Of a DNA stretch of 64,000 nt, positions 1 to 7,922 are shown one piece after another. The position numbers and the translations under genes were made by a program. Under the pieces are notes generated by a model. It worked only from the letters and a program-made list of their open reading frames with translations. It was not told where the DNA came from and ran no database searches. Within the stretch, counting starts at the first letter, position 1, and each line of letters starts with the position of its first letter. Origin of the DNA: DASUNP01 sp963728545 (lineage in GTDB: Bacteria > Acidobacteriota > Blastocatellia > UBA7656); contig CAVSKO010000002.1 in the NCBI GenBank assembly GCA_963728545.1, positions 434,001 to 498,000 of the forward strand, in the 5' to 3' direction.

Positions 1-511
1 GCGGGAGCCACGCACCCTTGTGATCGAACAGGTCGCTCACGTCGCGTTGAAAAAACGCGATGATATCGCCCAGGTCTTTTATCGAAAGCGGCGCGATCAC
101 AGCAGCATCAACACCGGCGTCGAGCGCGACTTCAAGGTTCGCAAGAGTCTCTTTTCGCGTGGTTCCTGTAACGCCTACCCATGCCTCGATGGGCTGTGCG
201 GCAGGCGTAGCGAGGCGAGAATTTATGCGGCGAACTTCGTCTGCCTCGATCCATATCAATCGCTGCCGCTCGCCGTTCGTGATCCGGTTCCACTCGCCGT
301 TCGTGCCTACGCCGAAGATTATGTCTGCGCCGCGCCCCGCCTGTGCGGCGTAACGAAAGACGTTGCGTTGTTGTTCTTCGATTACTCGCCCCGCAGGGTC
401 AAGCACTGTGATGACAGGTATGCTCAACCCGCGCCGTGGCAGATAGCGCGGGCTTATCGATGATCGTCGCTGGGAGGCGCTGATTTGATCTATCTCTGCA
501 AACTGAGACAT
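1..511 (-). CDS. Dihydrodipicolinate synthase/N-acetylneuraminate lyase family protein (partial, runs off left edge)
   Basis: Reading the minus strand from an ATG at 511-509 gives about 170 residues with no stop before the edge. After an Arg/Ser-rich start it reads SIPVITVLDPAGRV, then FGVGTNGEWNRI, then WVGVTGTTRKETL and DAAVIAPL. The GVGTNGE segment matches the G-x-G-T-x-G-E loop of the DHDPS/NAL class I aldolase family, and IAPL matches the strand that follows in the TIM barrel. The Schiff-base lysine would lie beyond the edge, so the substrate cannot be judged; the family includes dapA, nanA and sugar-acid aldolases. The start lies 3 bases after the cupin stop (TGA-CGC-ATG), which implies a two-gene operon. 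Confidence 0.8.
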   Translation of the reverse strand, partial: MSQFAEIDQISASQRRSSISPRYLPRRGLSIPVITVLDPAGRVIEEQQRNVFRYAAQAGRGADIIFGVGTNGEWNRITNGERQRLIWIEADEVRRINSRLATPAAQPIEAWVGVTGTTRKETLANLEVALDAGVDAAVIAPLSIKDLGDIIAFFQRDVSDLFDHKGAWLP

Positions 512-514
512 GCG

Positions 515-889
515 TCAAATCCGGTCCAGGACGCTAACGGTCCTCTCATTGTGGACATCGCCCGTATTCAAAGTCGATTTAGGCTCAAGCAATATCACCT
601 GAGCTTCTTCTTCGGCAACGGGGAGATGTTCCACGCCTTTGGGGATTATCACAAACTCGCCTTCTTCAAGCCGTATGTCGCGGTCGCGCAGCTTGATTAG
701 CAGGCTTCCCTTGACGACAAGAAAAAGCTCGTCTTCCGCTTCGTGGTGATGCCATACAAACTCGCCTTTAAGCTTGACCAGCTTTACATACGAATCATTT
801 ATCTCGCCCACGATCTTCGGGCTCCAGAGATCATTAAAGAGGTCAAATTTTTCTTCGAGCTTCACTTTTTTTATGTCTGTCTGTTCCAT
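515..889 (-). CDS. Small cupin-domain protein
   Basis: A 124-residue single-domain cupin. The first metal-binding motif is visible as WHHHEAEDELFLVVKG (G-x5-H-x-H-x-E-like), followed by LEEGEFVIIPKGVEHLP, which supplies the second motif's Pro, Gly and His. Length is normal for a single-domain cupin. I chose the ATG at 889 because a GGAA lies about 11 bases upstream; an in-frame TTG at 904 would add five residues but has no properly spaced ribosome site. It sits directly upstream of the aldolase-family gene and is probably co-transcribed with it. The cupin may bind or isomerise the same metabolite, but no substrate can be read from the sequence. Confidence 0.85.
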   Translation of the reverse strand: MEQTDIKKVKLEEKFDLFNDLWSPKIVGEINDSYVKLVKLKGEFVWHHHEAEDELFLVVKGSLLIKLRDRDIRLEEGEFVIIPKGVEHLPVAEEEAQVILLEPKSTLNTGDVHNERTVSVLDRI

Positions 890-981
890 ATTCGAGGGTT
901 CCAATCTTCAGGCTTATATATCGAGCGTATGCGCGACCGATACGGCTGTCAAGAGAACCGAAGATCAAGCCGCCGCCCGCG

Positions 982-1010
982 TTGCTCGCTCGCAGGCGGT
1001 TGTGTATATT
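982..1010 (+). promoter_or_regulatory. Candidate sigma-70-type promoter for the transketolase-led gene set
   Basis: TTGCTC at 982-987 and TATATT at 1005-1010 are separated by 17 bases. It lies in the divergent gap between the minus-strand cupin and transketolase and would give a leader of about 95 bases. Found by eye; the consensus used is that of E. coli sigma-70. Confidence 0.4.
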
Positions 1011-1112
1011 GTGAAAGCGGGCAGGTAGTTGATACGCATTTGCTCTGCGCGCCGCCTTGAGTTACCCGTTAGCGATCTTTAATCAATCGAACACTATTTT
1101 AAGGAGCCACCA

Positions 1113-3002
1113 ATGGAACAACCTGCCAGGACTAATCAAGATATGATCCAGACCCTCGAAGCGATGGGCAACAAGTTGCGAATCGATTCTATAATCTCAA
1201 CGAGCGAAGCAGGGTCAGGCCATCCGTCAACCTGCATGTCTGCCGCCGATCTGGTCGCAGCAATCTTCTTTTACGCGATGCGATACGATGTCCCAAATCC
1301 AAAAAACCCTCTGAACGACCGCATTATTTTTTCTAAAGGCCACGCCGCACCGTTGCTTTATGCCGCCTGGGCAGAGGCCGGTGCGTTTCCTGTCGAGCGG
1401 TTAAAAACGCTCCGCCAGTTTACAAGCGAGCTTGAGGGCCACCCGACTCCGCGACTCAAATGGGTCGAGGTGGCGACAGGCTCGCTAGGCCAGGGGCTTT
1501 CAGCCGGTGTTGGAATGTCGTTGAATTCCAAGCGGCTGGACATCATCAATAATCGCGTATTCGTGCTTATGGGCGATGGCGAAGTGGCGGAAGGATCGAT
1601 CTGGGAGGCGGCGGCTTTAGGCTCTTATTACAAGCTTGATAATCTGATCGGCATAATCAACGTCAACGGCTTAGGCCAGAGCCAGCGGACTATGTACGGC
1701 CACGACACAGAGGTCTATCGCAGCCGGTTCGAGGCTTTCGGCTGGCACGCCGTCAGCGTTGACGGCCACGACATCCCGCAAATCATCGCCGCGCTTGATG
1801 AATCGATGGCGGTTAAAGGAAAGCCCACCGTGATCGTCGCCAAGACAATGAAAGGCAAAGGCGTATCTTTCATGGAAGACAAAGAAGGCTGGCACGGCAA
1901 GCCACTCAAGAAGGGAGAGGAAACCGACCGCGCTATCGCAGAGCTTGAGCCAAAAAGCAAAGGCGCGGAAGGGCTGAAGGTGAAACCGCCCGAAGGAAGA
2001 TCGATAGGCCGGCCAATAGAAAGCAGCGACAATCAAAGTGATTCACAAGAAGCGATCCCTTACAGCCTGGGACAAGAGATTGCCACGCGCGAAGCGTATG
2101 GCGATGCGCTGGCTCGCGTGGGAGCGATAAACCCGCTCGTAGTTGCTCTGGACGGCGACACGAAGAACTCTACTTACTCCGAGAAGTTTATGAAAGCGCA
2201 CCCCGATAGGTTCTTTGAGTGCTTCATAGCCGAGCAGAACATGGTCGGCGCAGCCGTCGGGCTTGCGGCGATGGGCAAAGTGCCGTTTGCGTCTACGTTC
2301 GCGTGCTTTTTCACGCGCGCTTATGACCAGATACGAATGGCGGCTATATCGCAATCGAACTTGAAATTGTGCGGGTCGCACGCGGGCGTTTCGATAGGCG
2401 AAGACGGGCCTTCGCAGATGGGGCTGGAAGATTTCGCGATGATGCGGGCTATCGAAGGTTCGTCGGTGCTATACCCTTCTGACGCGGTTTCGACCGAGCA
2501 CGCGGTGAGGATCGCCACGGCAGGGAAAGGCATCTTCTATATCAGGACTACCAGGCCAAAGACGCCTGTTATATATGCAGCAGATGAAGAGTTCGCTTCC
2601 GGCCGCGCTAAAATCGTCCGCAGCAGCGCCGATGATAAGATTACAATCGTAGCGGGGGGCGTTACCCTTTTTGAGGCGCTTGCTGCCTATGACCAGTTGA
2701 AAGCAGAAGGCATAGCGGCTCGCGTAATAGACATATTTTCGATAAAGCCTATCAATGAAGCCACGCTTCGAGCTTCCGCGCAAGAGACTAATAATCTTAT
2801 TCTTTCAGTCGAAGACCACTCTGCGGCTGGCGGAATCGGCGAGGCCGTAGCGGCGGCGGTGTCGCCGGTAGGCGTCAAGGTCCACTTGCTTGCCGTCAGC
2901 GAGCTGCCGCGCTCAGGGAAGCCCGAAGAGTTGATGGCGGCATACGGGATAGACCGAACCGCAATCGTGAAAAAAGTTAAAGAGCTTGTAGCCGGACAGT
3001 GA
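1113..3002 (+). CDS. tkt: Transketolase
   Basis: A 629-residue thiamine-diphosphate enzyme that moves two-carbon units between ketose and aldose phosphates in the pentose phosphate pathway. The N-terminal half carries GSGHPSTCMSAADL, FSKGHAAPLLYAAW and the ThDP motif GDGEVAEGSIWEAA ending in NVN. The pyrimidine domain shows FFECFIAEQNMVGAAVGLA with the catalytic-type Glu, and the C-terminal domain shows SVEDHSAAGGIGEAV. It is shorter than E. coli TktA and resembles the shorter, animal-like class of single-chain transketolases. AAGGAG at 1101-1106 fits the ATG at 1113. It heads a same-strand run with gap, pgk and tpiA, so it is probably expressed with lower glycolysis genes. Confidence 0.95.
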   Translation: MEQPARTNQDMIQTLEAMGNKLRIDSIISTSEAGSGHPSTCMSAADLVAAIFFYAMRYDVPNPKNPLNDRIIFSKGHAAPLLYAAWAEAGAFPVERLKTLRQFTSELEGHPTPRLKWVEVATGSLGQGLSAGVGMSLNSKRLDIINNRVFVLMGDGEVAEGSIWEAAALGSYYKLDNLIGIINVNGLGQSQRTMYGHDTEVYRSRFEAFGWHAVSVDGHDIPQIIAALDESMAVKGKPTVIVAKTMKGKGVSFMEDKEGWHGKPLKKGEETDRAIAELEPKSKGAEGLKVKPPEGRSIGRPIESSDNQSDSQEAIPYSLGQEIATREAYGDALARVGAINPLVVALDGDTKNSTYSEKFMKAHPDRFFECFIAEQNMVGAAVGLAAMGKVPFASTFACFFTRAYDQIRMAAISQSNLKLCGSHAGVSIGEDGPSQMGLEDFAMMRAIEGSSVLYPSDAVSTEHAVRIATAGKGIFYIRTTRPKTPVIYAADEEFASGRAKIVRSSADDKITIVAGGVTLFEALAAYDQLKAEGIAARVIDIFSIKPINEATLRASAQETNNLILSVEDHSAAGGIGEAVAAAVSPVGVKVHLLAVSELPRSGKPEELMAAYGIDRTAIVKKVKELVAGQ

Positions 3003-3071
3003 AGAAAAACGGCTGCCTTGACAACCCCAGGTCCATCCGGTAAGGTCGTCTGTTGCTCCAAAACTTGAATT

Positions 3072-3099
3072 TCAGACATGAGTAGATAGCGTTATATTT
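3072..3099 (+). promoter_or_regulatory. Weak candidate promoter upstream of gap
   Basis: TTCAGA at 3072-3077 and TATATT at 3094-3099 with a 16-base spacer, 24 bases before the gap start codon. The -35 box is poor, so this may be an internal promoter or nothing. A strong ribosome site GGAGG follows at 3112-3116. Confidence 0.3.
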
Positions 3100-3122
3100 A
3101 ACTCTTAAACGGAGGTCTTGAG

Positions 3123-4130
3123 ATGGCAATTAAAGTTGGTATTAACGGTTTTGGCCGAATAGGGCGGAATGTTTTTCGCGCCGCTATGGGAAGCGGCGAC
3201 ATAGACTTTGTGGCAGTCAACGATATAACCGACACAAAGACGCTGGCCCACTTGCTCAAGTATGACTCAGTGCTTGGGAACCTCGACGCGGATATAAAAG
3301 CTTCAGAAACGAGCATTACAGTAAACGACGATGAGTTTCGAGTCTTTTCAGAGCGCGACCCCGGCAAAATCGACTGGGCATCGGTCGGCGCGGAGATCGT
3401 AGTCGAATCTACGGGGCTTTTCACTAGCCGCGAAAACGCAGCCAAGCATCTGCACGACACCGTCAAGAAAGTCATCATCACGGCCCCCGCTAAGAATGAA
3501 GATATCACTGTCGTGCTGGGCGTAAACGACGAAGCTTACAACCCCAAAGAACACCACGTAATCTCGAACGCATCTTGCACTACAAACTGCCTCGCGCCGA
3601 TTGCAAAAGTGCTTCACGATAACTTCACCATAAAGCGGGGGCTGATGACGACGGTCCATTCGTATACGAATGACCAGAACTTGCTCGACCTGCCGCACAA
3701 AGATATGCGCCGCGCGCGCGCCGCAGCGCTTTCAATCATCCCCACCTCGACCGGGGCGGCCAAAGCTATAGGGTTGGTGCTGCCTGAGCTAAAAGGTAAA
3801 CTCGACGGCTATGCGCTTCGAGTCCCGACCCCGAACGTCTCTGTTGTTGACCTGGTCGTCGAGGTTGAAAAGGCGACCACTAAAGAAGAGGTCAACGAAG
3901 CGATGAAGAAAGCCGCGAGCGGCCCGTTGAGCCACGTCCTCCAGTATTCCGAAGAGAAGCTTGTGTCATGCGACTTTCGTAAGAACTCTTATTCATCGAT
4001 ACTCGACGCTGAATACACCAACGTGATCGAAGGCAACATGGTCAAGGTGCTGTCGTGGTACGACAATGAATGGGGTTACTCTTCACGAGTTGTAGACCTT
4101 ATTGGCTACCTCGTAGATCGAGGACTCTAG
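3123..4130 (+). CDS. gap: Glyceraldehyde-3-phosphate dehydrogenase, type I
   Basis: 335 residues, the usual length. It catalyses NAD-dependent phosphorylating oxidation of glyceraldehyde-3-phosphate in glycolysis. The Rossmann start INGFGRIGRNVFRA and the acidic-type loop AVNDITD favour NAD. The active site SNASCTTNCLAPIAKV carries the catalytic Cys, and TVHSYTNDQ contains the partner His. WYDNEWGYSSRVVDL closes the chain as in other family members. GGAGG at 3112-3116 supports the start. pgk follows after 9 bases, so the two are almost certainly co-transcribed. Confidence 0.97.
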   Translation: MAIKVGINGFGRIGRNVFRAAMGSGDIDFVAVNDITDTKTLAHLLKYDSVLGNLDADIKASETSITVNDDEFRVFSERDPGKIDWASVGAEIVVESTGLFTSRENAAKHLHDTVKKVIITAPAKNEDITVVLGVNDEAYNPKEHHVISNASCTTNCLAPIAKVLHDNFTIKRGLMTTVHSYTNDQNLLDLPHKDMRRARAAALSIIPTSTGAAKAIGLVLPELKGKLDGYALRVPTPNVSVVDLVVEVEKATTKEEVNEAMKKAASGPLSHVLQYSEEKLVSCDFRKNSYSSILDAEYTNVIEGNMVKVLSWYDNEWGYSSRVVDLIGYLVDRGL

Positions 4131-4139
4131 GGGAAGTCG

Positions 4140-5342
4140 ATGGCAAAGCTATCAATCACAGACCTAGAGCTGGAAGGGAAGCGCCTGTTCATTCGCGTCG
4201 ATTTTAACGTGCCTATCGATGAAGAGGGGCAGGTTACGGACGACACGCGCATTCGCGCCGCGCTGCCTACGATTATTTACGCGATGGATCACGGCGCGAG
4301 CGTGATAGTCGCCTCGCACCTGGGCCGGCCCAAAGGCAAGCCCGATCCTAAGTATTCGCTCGCTCCCGCAACTCACAGGCTTTCTGAATTGCTTGAGAAA
4401 GAGGTCAGGCTCGCGCCCGATTCGGTCGGGCCTGCGGCCCGCGCCGTGGTCGATTCGCTTCGACCGGGCGATGTCGCGATGCTTGAAAACCTCCGGTTTC
4501 ACGCAGAAGAAGAGAAGAACGATCCTGAGTTCGCCCGCGAGCTTGCACAGATGGCCGACCTTTACGTTAATGACGCGTTTGGAGCGGCCCACCGCGCGCA
4601 CGCATCTACGGAGGGCATCACACACTTTGTGGAGAAATCGGCCGCCGGGTTGCTGATGGAGAAGGAGTTGCGTTATCTGGGCGAGGCGCTCGAAAACCCT
4701 GAGCGACCGTTTGTAGTGATACTTGGCGGGGCGAAAGTTTCGGACAAAATTTCAGTGATCGAAAACCTGTTGAAATCCGCCGATCATATTTTGATCGGCG
4801 GGGCGATGGCCTATACGTTTTTGAAGTCGCAGGGGCTCGAGACCGGGCGGTCGCTTGTTGAAGATGATAAGCTCGACCTGGCGCGCGATTTGATTGCGCG
4901 CGCGCACGATCATGGCAGCGACCTGCTGTTGCCGACGGATAACGTCGTGGTCGATAAAGAGACCTGGGACAAAGATCCGGAGTCGGCGCATATACGAACT
5001 TGCCCGGTCGATAATATAGATCCGAACGAGGCGGGATTCGACATTGGTCCGATGACGATAAGACATTTTTCAAACGTCCTTACGATAGCGAAGACGGTCG
5101 TATGGAACGGGCCTATGGGCCTGTTCGAGCACGAGCCATTTGATCGCGGCACGCGCGCTATTGCCGAAGCCGTCGCAGAGACCGGTGGGATCACGATTGT
5201 CGGCGGAGGCGACTCTGTCGCAGCGATAACTGAAGCAGGAGTTGCGGATAAAATCACACACGTCTCAACCGGCGGCGGGGCCTCGCTTGAGTTCCTCGCA
5301 GGAGAAAAATTGCCGGGCATCGAAGCTCTTACCGACAAATGA
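4140..5342 (+). CDS. pgk: Phosphoglycerate kinase
   Basis: 400 residues, normal for bacterial PGK, which makes ATP from 1,3-bisphosphoglycerate. Visible signatures are RVDFNVPID near the N-terminus, SHLGRPKG, MLENLRFHAEEEKND, NDAFGAAHRAHAST, ILGGAKVSDKI and the C-terminal nucleotide loop WNGPMGLFEHEPFDRGT followed by STGGGASLEFLAG. The hinge and both lobes are intact. It starts 9 bases after gap. The next gene, a lipoprotein, starts 28 bases after its stop, so the operon probably continues. Confidence 0.97.
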   Translation: MAKLSITDLELEGKRLFIRVDFNVPIDEEGQVTDDTRIRAALPTIIYAMDHGASVIVASHLGRPKGKPDPKYSLAPATHRLSELLEKEVRLAPDSVGPAARAVVDSLRPGDVAMLENLRFHAEEEKNDPEFARELAQMADLYVNDAFGAAHRAHASTEGITHFVEKSAAGLLMEKELRYLGEALENPERPFVVILGGAKVSDKISVIENLLKSADHILIGGAMAYTFLKSQGLETGRSLVEDDKLDLARDLIARAHDHGSDLLLPTDNVVVDKETWDKDPESAHIRTCPVDNIDPNEAGFDIGPMTIRHFSNVLTIAKTVVWNGPMGLFEHEPFDRGTRAIAEAVAETGGITIVGGGDSVAAITEAGVADKITHVSTGGGASLEFLAGEKLPGIEALTDK

Positions 5343-5370
5343 GTGATGGGTGGCGAGTTTGGAGAAGAAG

Positions 5371-5967
5371 ATGAAGTTTTTCTTGATAGTAATAACTCTT
5401 TTCGCAGTCGTAACACTCGCCGCGTGCGAGCGAAAAACATCAGAGAGTCAAAGTCAGAATACGGAAGCAGTCAACCGGAACACAAGCCCGCCGTCAACTT
5501 CTGCGCCGCCCGATGCCCCTACGGCAGATAGCGCGCCTCAACTGCCGCCCGACGGACAATCTCCAGAGAACAAACCTGCGCAGCCTGGCCCCATTAAGCC
5601 GGCTTCATTTTGGAACTTGACCACGGGCGAGATAAAAGACCTGCCGAATTATCCGGGAGGCGCCAGGATGAATATGCAATACGGTCCTATCAACGGCGTG
5701 GATTCGGCTTTTATCTTGCTCACGACAGGTGACTCCGTAGAAAAGATTGCGGCCTATTATGACAAATCGGTTAAAAGAGGGGGCTGGACGGTTGCTGAAA
5801 GGATGAGCGACCCGGAGCTTTATAAATTAAAACTTAAAAAAGGGGATCTCCACGAAGCGCTAGTTCAGGTCGAAAAGGACGTACAGACCGGCAACCGTAG
5901 AATCATGCTTTCCCGGCTTGAAAAACCTAAACCGTCTGCGAACCAGCCGAACCAGCCTAAGCAGTAA
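5371..5967 (+). CDS. Predicted lipoprotein of unknown function
   Basis: 198 residues beginning MKFFLIVITLF and a lipobox LAAC at about residues 15-18, so it should be exported and lipidated. A Ser/Thr/Pro/Gln-rich linker follows to about residue 75. A compact C-terminal domain comes next, with KDLPNYPGGARM, DSVEKIAAYYDKSVKRGGW and a basic Pro-rich tail. The domain has the look of small 'DxxxxAAYYDK..GW' lipoproteins, but I do not recognise a named family. I took the ATG at 5371 because GGAG at 5361-5364 is ideally spaced; an in-frame GTG at 5350 would place extra residues before the signal peptide. It lies between pgk and tpiA, an unusual place for an envelope protein. Confidence 0.75.
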   Translation: MKFFLIVITLFAVVTLAACERKTSESQSQNTEAVNRNTSPPSTSAPPDAPTADSAPQLPPDGQSPENKPAQPGPIKPASFWNLTTGEIKDLPNYPGGARMNMQYGPINGVDSAFILLTTGDSVEKIAAYYDKSVKRGGWTVAERMSDPELYKLKLKKGDLHEALVQVEKDVQTGNRRIMLSRLEKPKPSANQPNQPKQ

Positions 5968-5996
5968 GTTATCGTCTTAGTCCGGTGGAAAAAGTT

Positions 5997-6761
5997 ATGC
6001 GAAAACCGCTCATAGCCGGAAACTGGAAGATGTACAAAACTATCTCTGAAGCCGTGGATTTCGTCCAGGCATTCAAGCCTCTGGTCGTCGTGGCGACTCA
6101 CACAGAGATAGTAATCGCCCCCCCATTCACTTCGATCAAAGCAGTGGCCGACCGATTGGAAGGCTCGAATATTGGGGTCGCGTCTCAAGACATTGCACCG
6201 GAACCAGGGCCGGGGCCGTTCACCGGAGAAGTATCAGCCGCTATGGTGAAAGATGCGGGCGCGCGTTACGCGATCATAGGCCACTCCGAGCGGCGGCAAT
6301 ATTATTGCGAAACCGACGACACGGTTAATAAAAAGGTGCGCGAAGCGTTAAGCGCAGGTCTCGCGCCGATTGTCTGCGTCGGCGAGCGAATCGAGGAGCG
6401 AGATGCGGGGCAAGCAGAAGCTGTTGTAGGCCGCCAGTTACGCGGCGGATTGCGCAACTTGACAGTGGCAGAAGCGTCACTTATCATAATTGCTTATGAG
6501 CCCGTTTGGGCCATTGGCACGGGGCGCACAGCGACGCCTGAAACCGCCGAGCAGATGCACTCTTTCATAAGATCTCGCATACAGGAGATGTTTGGTGAAA
6601 CGGTAGCTGAGGGAGTGAGGATTCTATACGGCGGGAGCGTAAAGCCGGATAACATAGCCCGATTGATGAATGAAGCCGATATCGATGGGGCGCTGGTAGG
6701 CGGCGCGAGCCTCGAAGCCGAATCGTTTGCAAGGATTGTCAATTTTAAAGAAGACAGGTAG
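5997..6761 (+). CDS. tpiA: Triosephosphate isomerase
   Basis: 254 residues, typical for TIM, which interconverts dihydroxyacetone phosphate and glyceraldehyde-3-phosphate. The start MRKPLIAGNWKMYK contains the substrate-binding Asn and Lys. IIGHSERRQYYCE carries the electrophilic His, IIAYEPVWAIGTGRTATPE the catalytic Glu and the flexible loop 6, and ILYGGSVKPDN the phosphate-binding strand. I took the ATG at 5997, as TIM normally begins just before this motif; an in-frame GTG at 5985 would add four residues. secG starts 9 bases after the stop, within the same transcription unit. Confidence 0.96.
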   Translation: MRKPLIAGNWKMYKTISEAVDFVQAFKPLVVVATHTEIVIAPPFTSIKAVADRLEGSNIGVASQDIAPEPGPGPFTGEVSAAMVKDAGARYAIIGHSERRQYYCETDDTVNKKVREALSAGLAPIVCVGERIEERDAGQAEAVVGRQLRGGLRNLTVAEASLIIIAYEPVWAIGTGRTATPETAEQMHSFIRSRIQEMFGETVAEGVRILYGGSVKPDNIARLMNEADIDGALVGGASLEAESFARIVNFKEDR

Positions 6762-6770
6762 GAGTCGGTT

Positions 6771-7241
6771 GTGATTGGATACATATTAATGGCGTTATAC
6801 ATCATTGCGTGCCTGGTATTGATCTTGTTCGTGCTTTTGCAGCCGGGCAAATCCGACGCGGCCGCAGTATTCGGCGGCGGAGCCAACTCTTCGGCCTTCG
6901 GCCCGCGCGGCACGCAAACGGTGATGGCGAAAGTCACAATCGGCGCTGCAATCGCGTTCTTTTTGATCGCATTCGTATTTGCGGAAGTTCCCGGATTGTT
7001 TGAAGCAAAGTCGGTCGGAGGCGGACTAGGATCAGAGGCGGAGAGCGCGCCGGCTCAACCCGCAGCGCCGACACCTGTTCCCCTAACCGAACAGCAGACG
7101 CTGCCCACGGGCGAGGCTCCGGCAGTGACTCCGCCTGCGACGACCGAAGCACCGAAACCCGCCGCGAAGCCTGTCGCCCCAGCTCAAAAGAAAGAGGGAG
7201 CAAAGCAGGAAGAGAAGAAACCGGCGGCCAAGCAGCCCTGA
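6771..7241 (+). CDS. secG: Preprotein translocase subunit SecG with long Pro/Ala/Lys tail
   Basis: 156 residues with two predicted membrane helices, at about 3-22 and 50-70. The motif LLQPGKSDAAAVFGGGANSS between them is the SecG signature. SecG sits in the SecYEG channel and stimulates protein export. The C-terminal 75 residues are an Ala/Pro/Lys/Glu-rich low-complexity tail, longer than the short E. coli form but common in several phyla. The start is GTG at 6771, with AGGTAGGAG just upstream overlapping the end of tpiA. A tpiA/pgk-secG-tRNA-Leu order is a widespread bacterial arrangement. Confidence 0.93.
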   Translation: MIGYILMALYIIACLVLILFVLLQPGKSDAAAVFGGGANSSAFGPRGTQTVMAKVTIGAAIAFFLIAFVFAEVPGLFEAKSVGGGLGSEAESAPAQPAAPTPVPLTEQQTLPTGEAPAVTPPATTEAPKPAAKPVAPAQKKEGAKQEEKKPAAKQP

Positions 7242-7271
7242 CGAGGTTTTGACAATTTATCCTTCCGAGCG

Positions 7272-7355
<84 letters not shown>

Positions 7356-7357
<2 letters not shown>

Positions 7358-7384
7358 ATCACATTCTAAATAAAAAGCCTGGGA
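7356..7384 (+). repeat. Left copy of a 29-base direct repeat at the tRNA-Leu 3' end
   Basis: The 29 bases that start with the final CA of the tRNA (CAATCACATTC...) and end in AAGCCTGGGA recur exactly at 14854-14882. The left copy holds only the first arm of the terminator hairpin; the right copy is followed by the second arm. This is what one would see if DNA had been inserted into, or duplicated around, the tRNA's terminator. No integrase gene lies between the copies. Confidence 0.8.
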
Positions 7385-7540
7385 TTGGGACTTGAGCCAT
7401 CTCTTTGCCGTTTCGGCAAGCTGATGCTTCCAAAAACTCTCGGCAAACGGAGCCGATAACGGTCCTTCTTGTTAAGTCCTATCACAGGACAGTAGCGATT
7501 CGATTTTGTAAGAAATATCACCGTTTTTCACTTTAAGTCC
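7385..7540. other. Non-coding stretch with small alternative hairpins, upstream of a strong promoter
   Basis: No credible gene. TTGCCG at 7405-7410 can pair with CGGCAA at 7414-7419 or at 7441-7446, so two structures compete. TCGGC at 7440-7444 also pairs with GCCGA at 7452-7456, and GTCCT at 7476-7480 with AGGAC at 7486-7490. TTAAGTCCT occurs at 7472-7480 and again at 7533-7541, where it touches the -35 box, so it could be a protein-binding site. I could not match the fold to a named riboswitch class. Confidence 0.35.
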
Positions 7541-7569
7541 TTGACAAGCATTCCGCTCTTTTCTATACT
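7541..7569 (+). promoter_or_regulatory. Strong sigma-70-type promoter for the secreted Ig-repeat protein
   Basis: A perfect TTGACA at 7541-7546 and TATACT at 7564-7569 are separated by exactly 17 bases. Transcription should start near 7576, leaving a leader of about 345 bases before the ATG at 7923. Confidence 0.75.
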
Positions 7570-7575
7570 GTGGCC

Positions 7576-7922
7576 CGCGTGAAGCTGAGGGTCAGCAAGT
7601 ATTAACGATTACACGCTGCAAACATTGGCCCAAATAATCATCGATTTGTCTAGAAGCTAGGTGAAACCTTCACCTTGGGAGTTTAGCCGACTTCACCGCC
7701 TTTACATTACTTTCTCGCTAGACTGAAGCCGGTAGTCAATTACATATAAACAATCGGTAAAGCTAAAAGAGCTTCTCGCATTGTATTCCTTATCACCTGG
7801 CGTCAGGCGCTGCCTGATTCAGATCACGGATTATCTTAACGGCGAACAAGAAAGGTAATTGGGTTCCAGGGGTTTTCTGTACCTGAATGTAGAGAATTCG
7901 CCAGGAGGAGGCAAAGATTGAG
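7576..7922 (+). promoter_or_regulatory. Long structured 5' leader of the 1251-residue secreted protein
   Basis: About 345 bases without a gene. GTCTAG at 7648-7653 can pair with CTAGAC at 7718-7723, enclosing an inner hairpin GGTGAA (7660-7665)/TTCACC (7669-7674). A second TTCACC at 7692-7697 competes for the same partner, so alternative folds are possible. A ribosome site AGGAGG lies at 7903-7908. The length and competing stems suggest regulation at the RNA level, but no known riboswitch core was recognised. Confidence 0.4.

Noticed and set aside
20..463. Plus-strand 147-codon frame over the left-edge gene
   Set aside because: The minus-strand frame shows clear aldolase-family motifs; the plus-strand product is basic, without any pattern, and is a shadow.
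7385..7540. Possible c-di-GMP (GEMM) or other riboswitch between tRNA-Leu and the secreted protein gene
   Set aside because: No GEMM core (AAACC, GACGCAAAGCC-type segments) or other named aptamer could be matched, and the hairpins lie upstream of the best promoter, so they would not be in its transcript.
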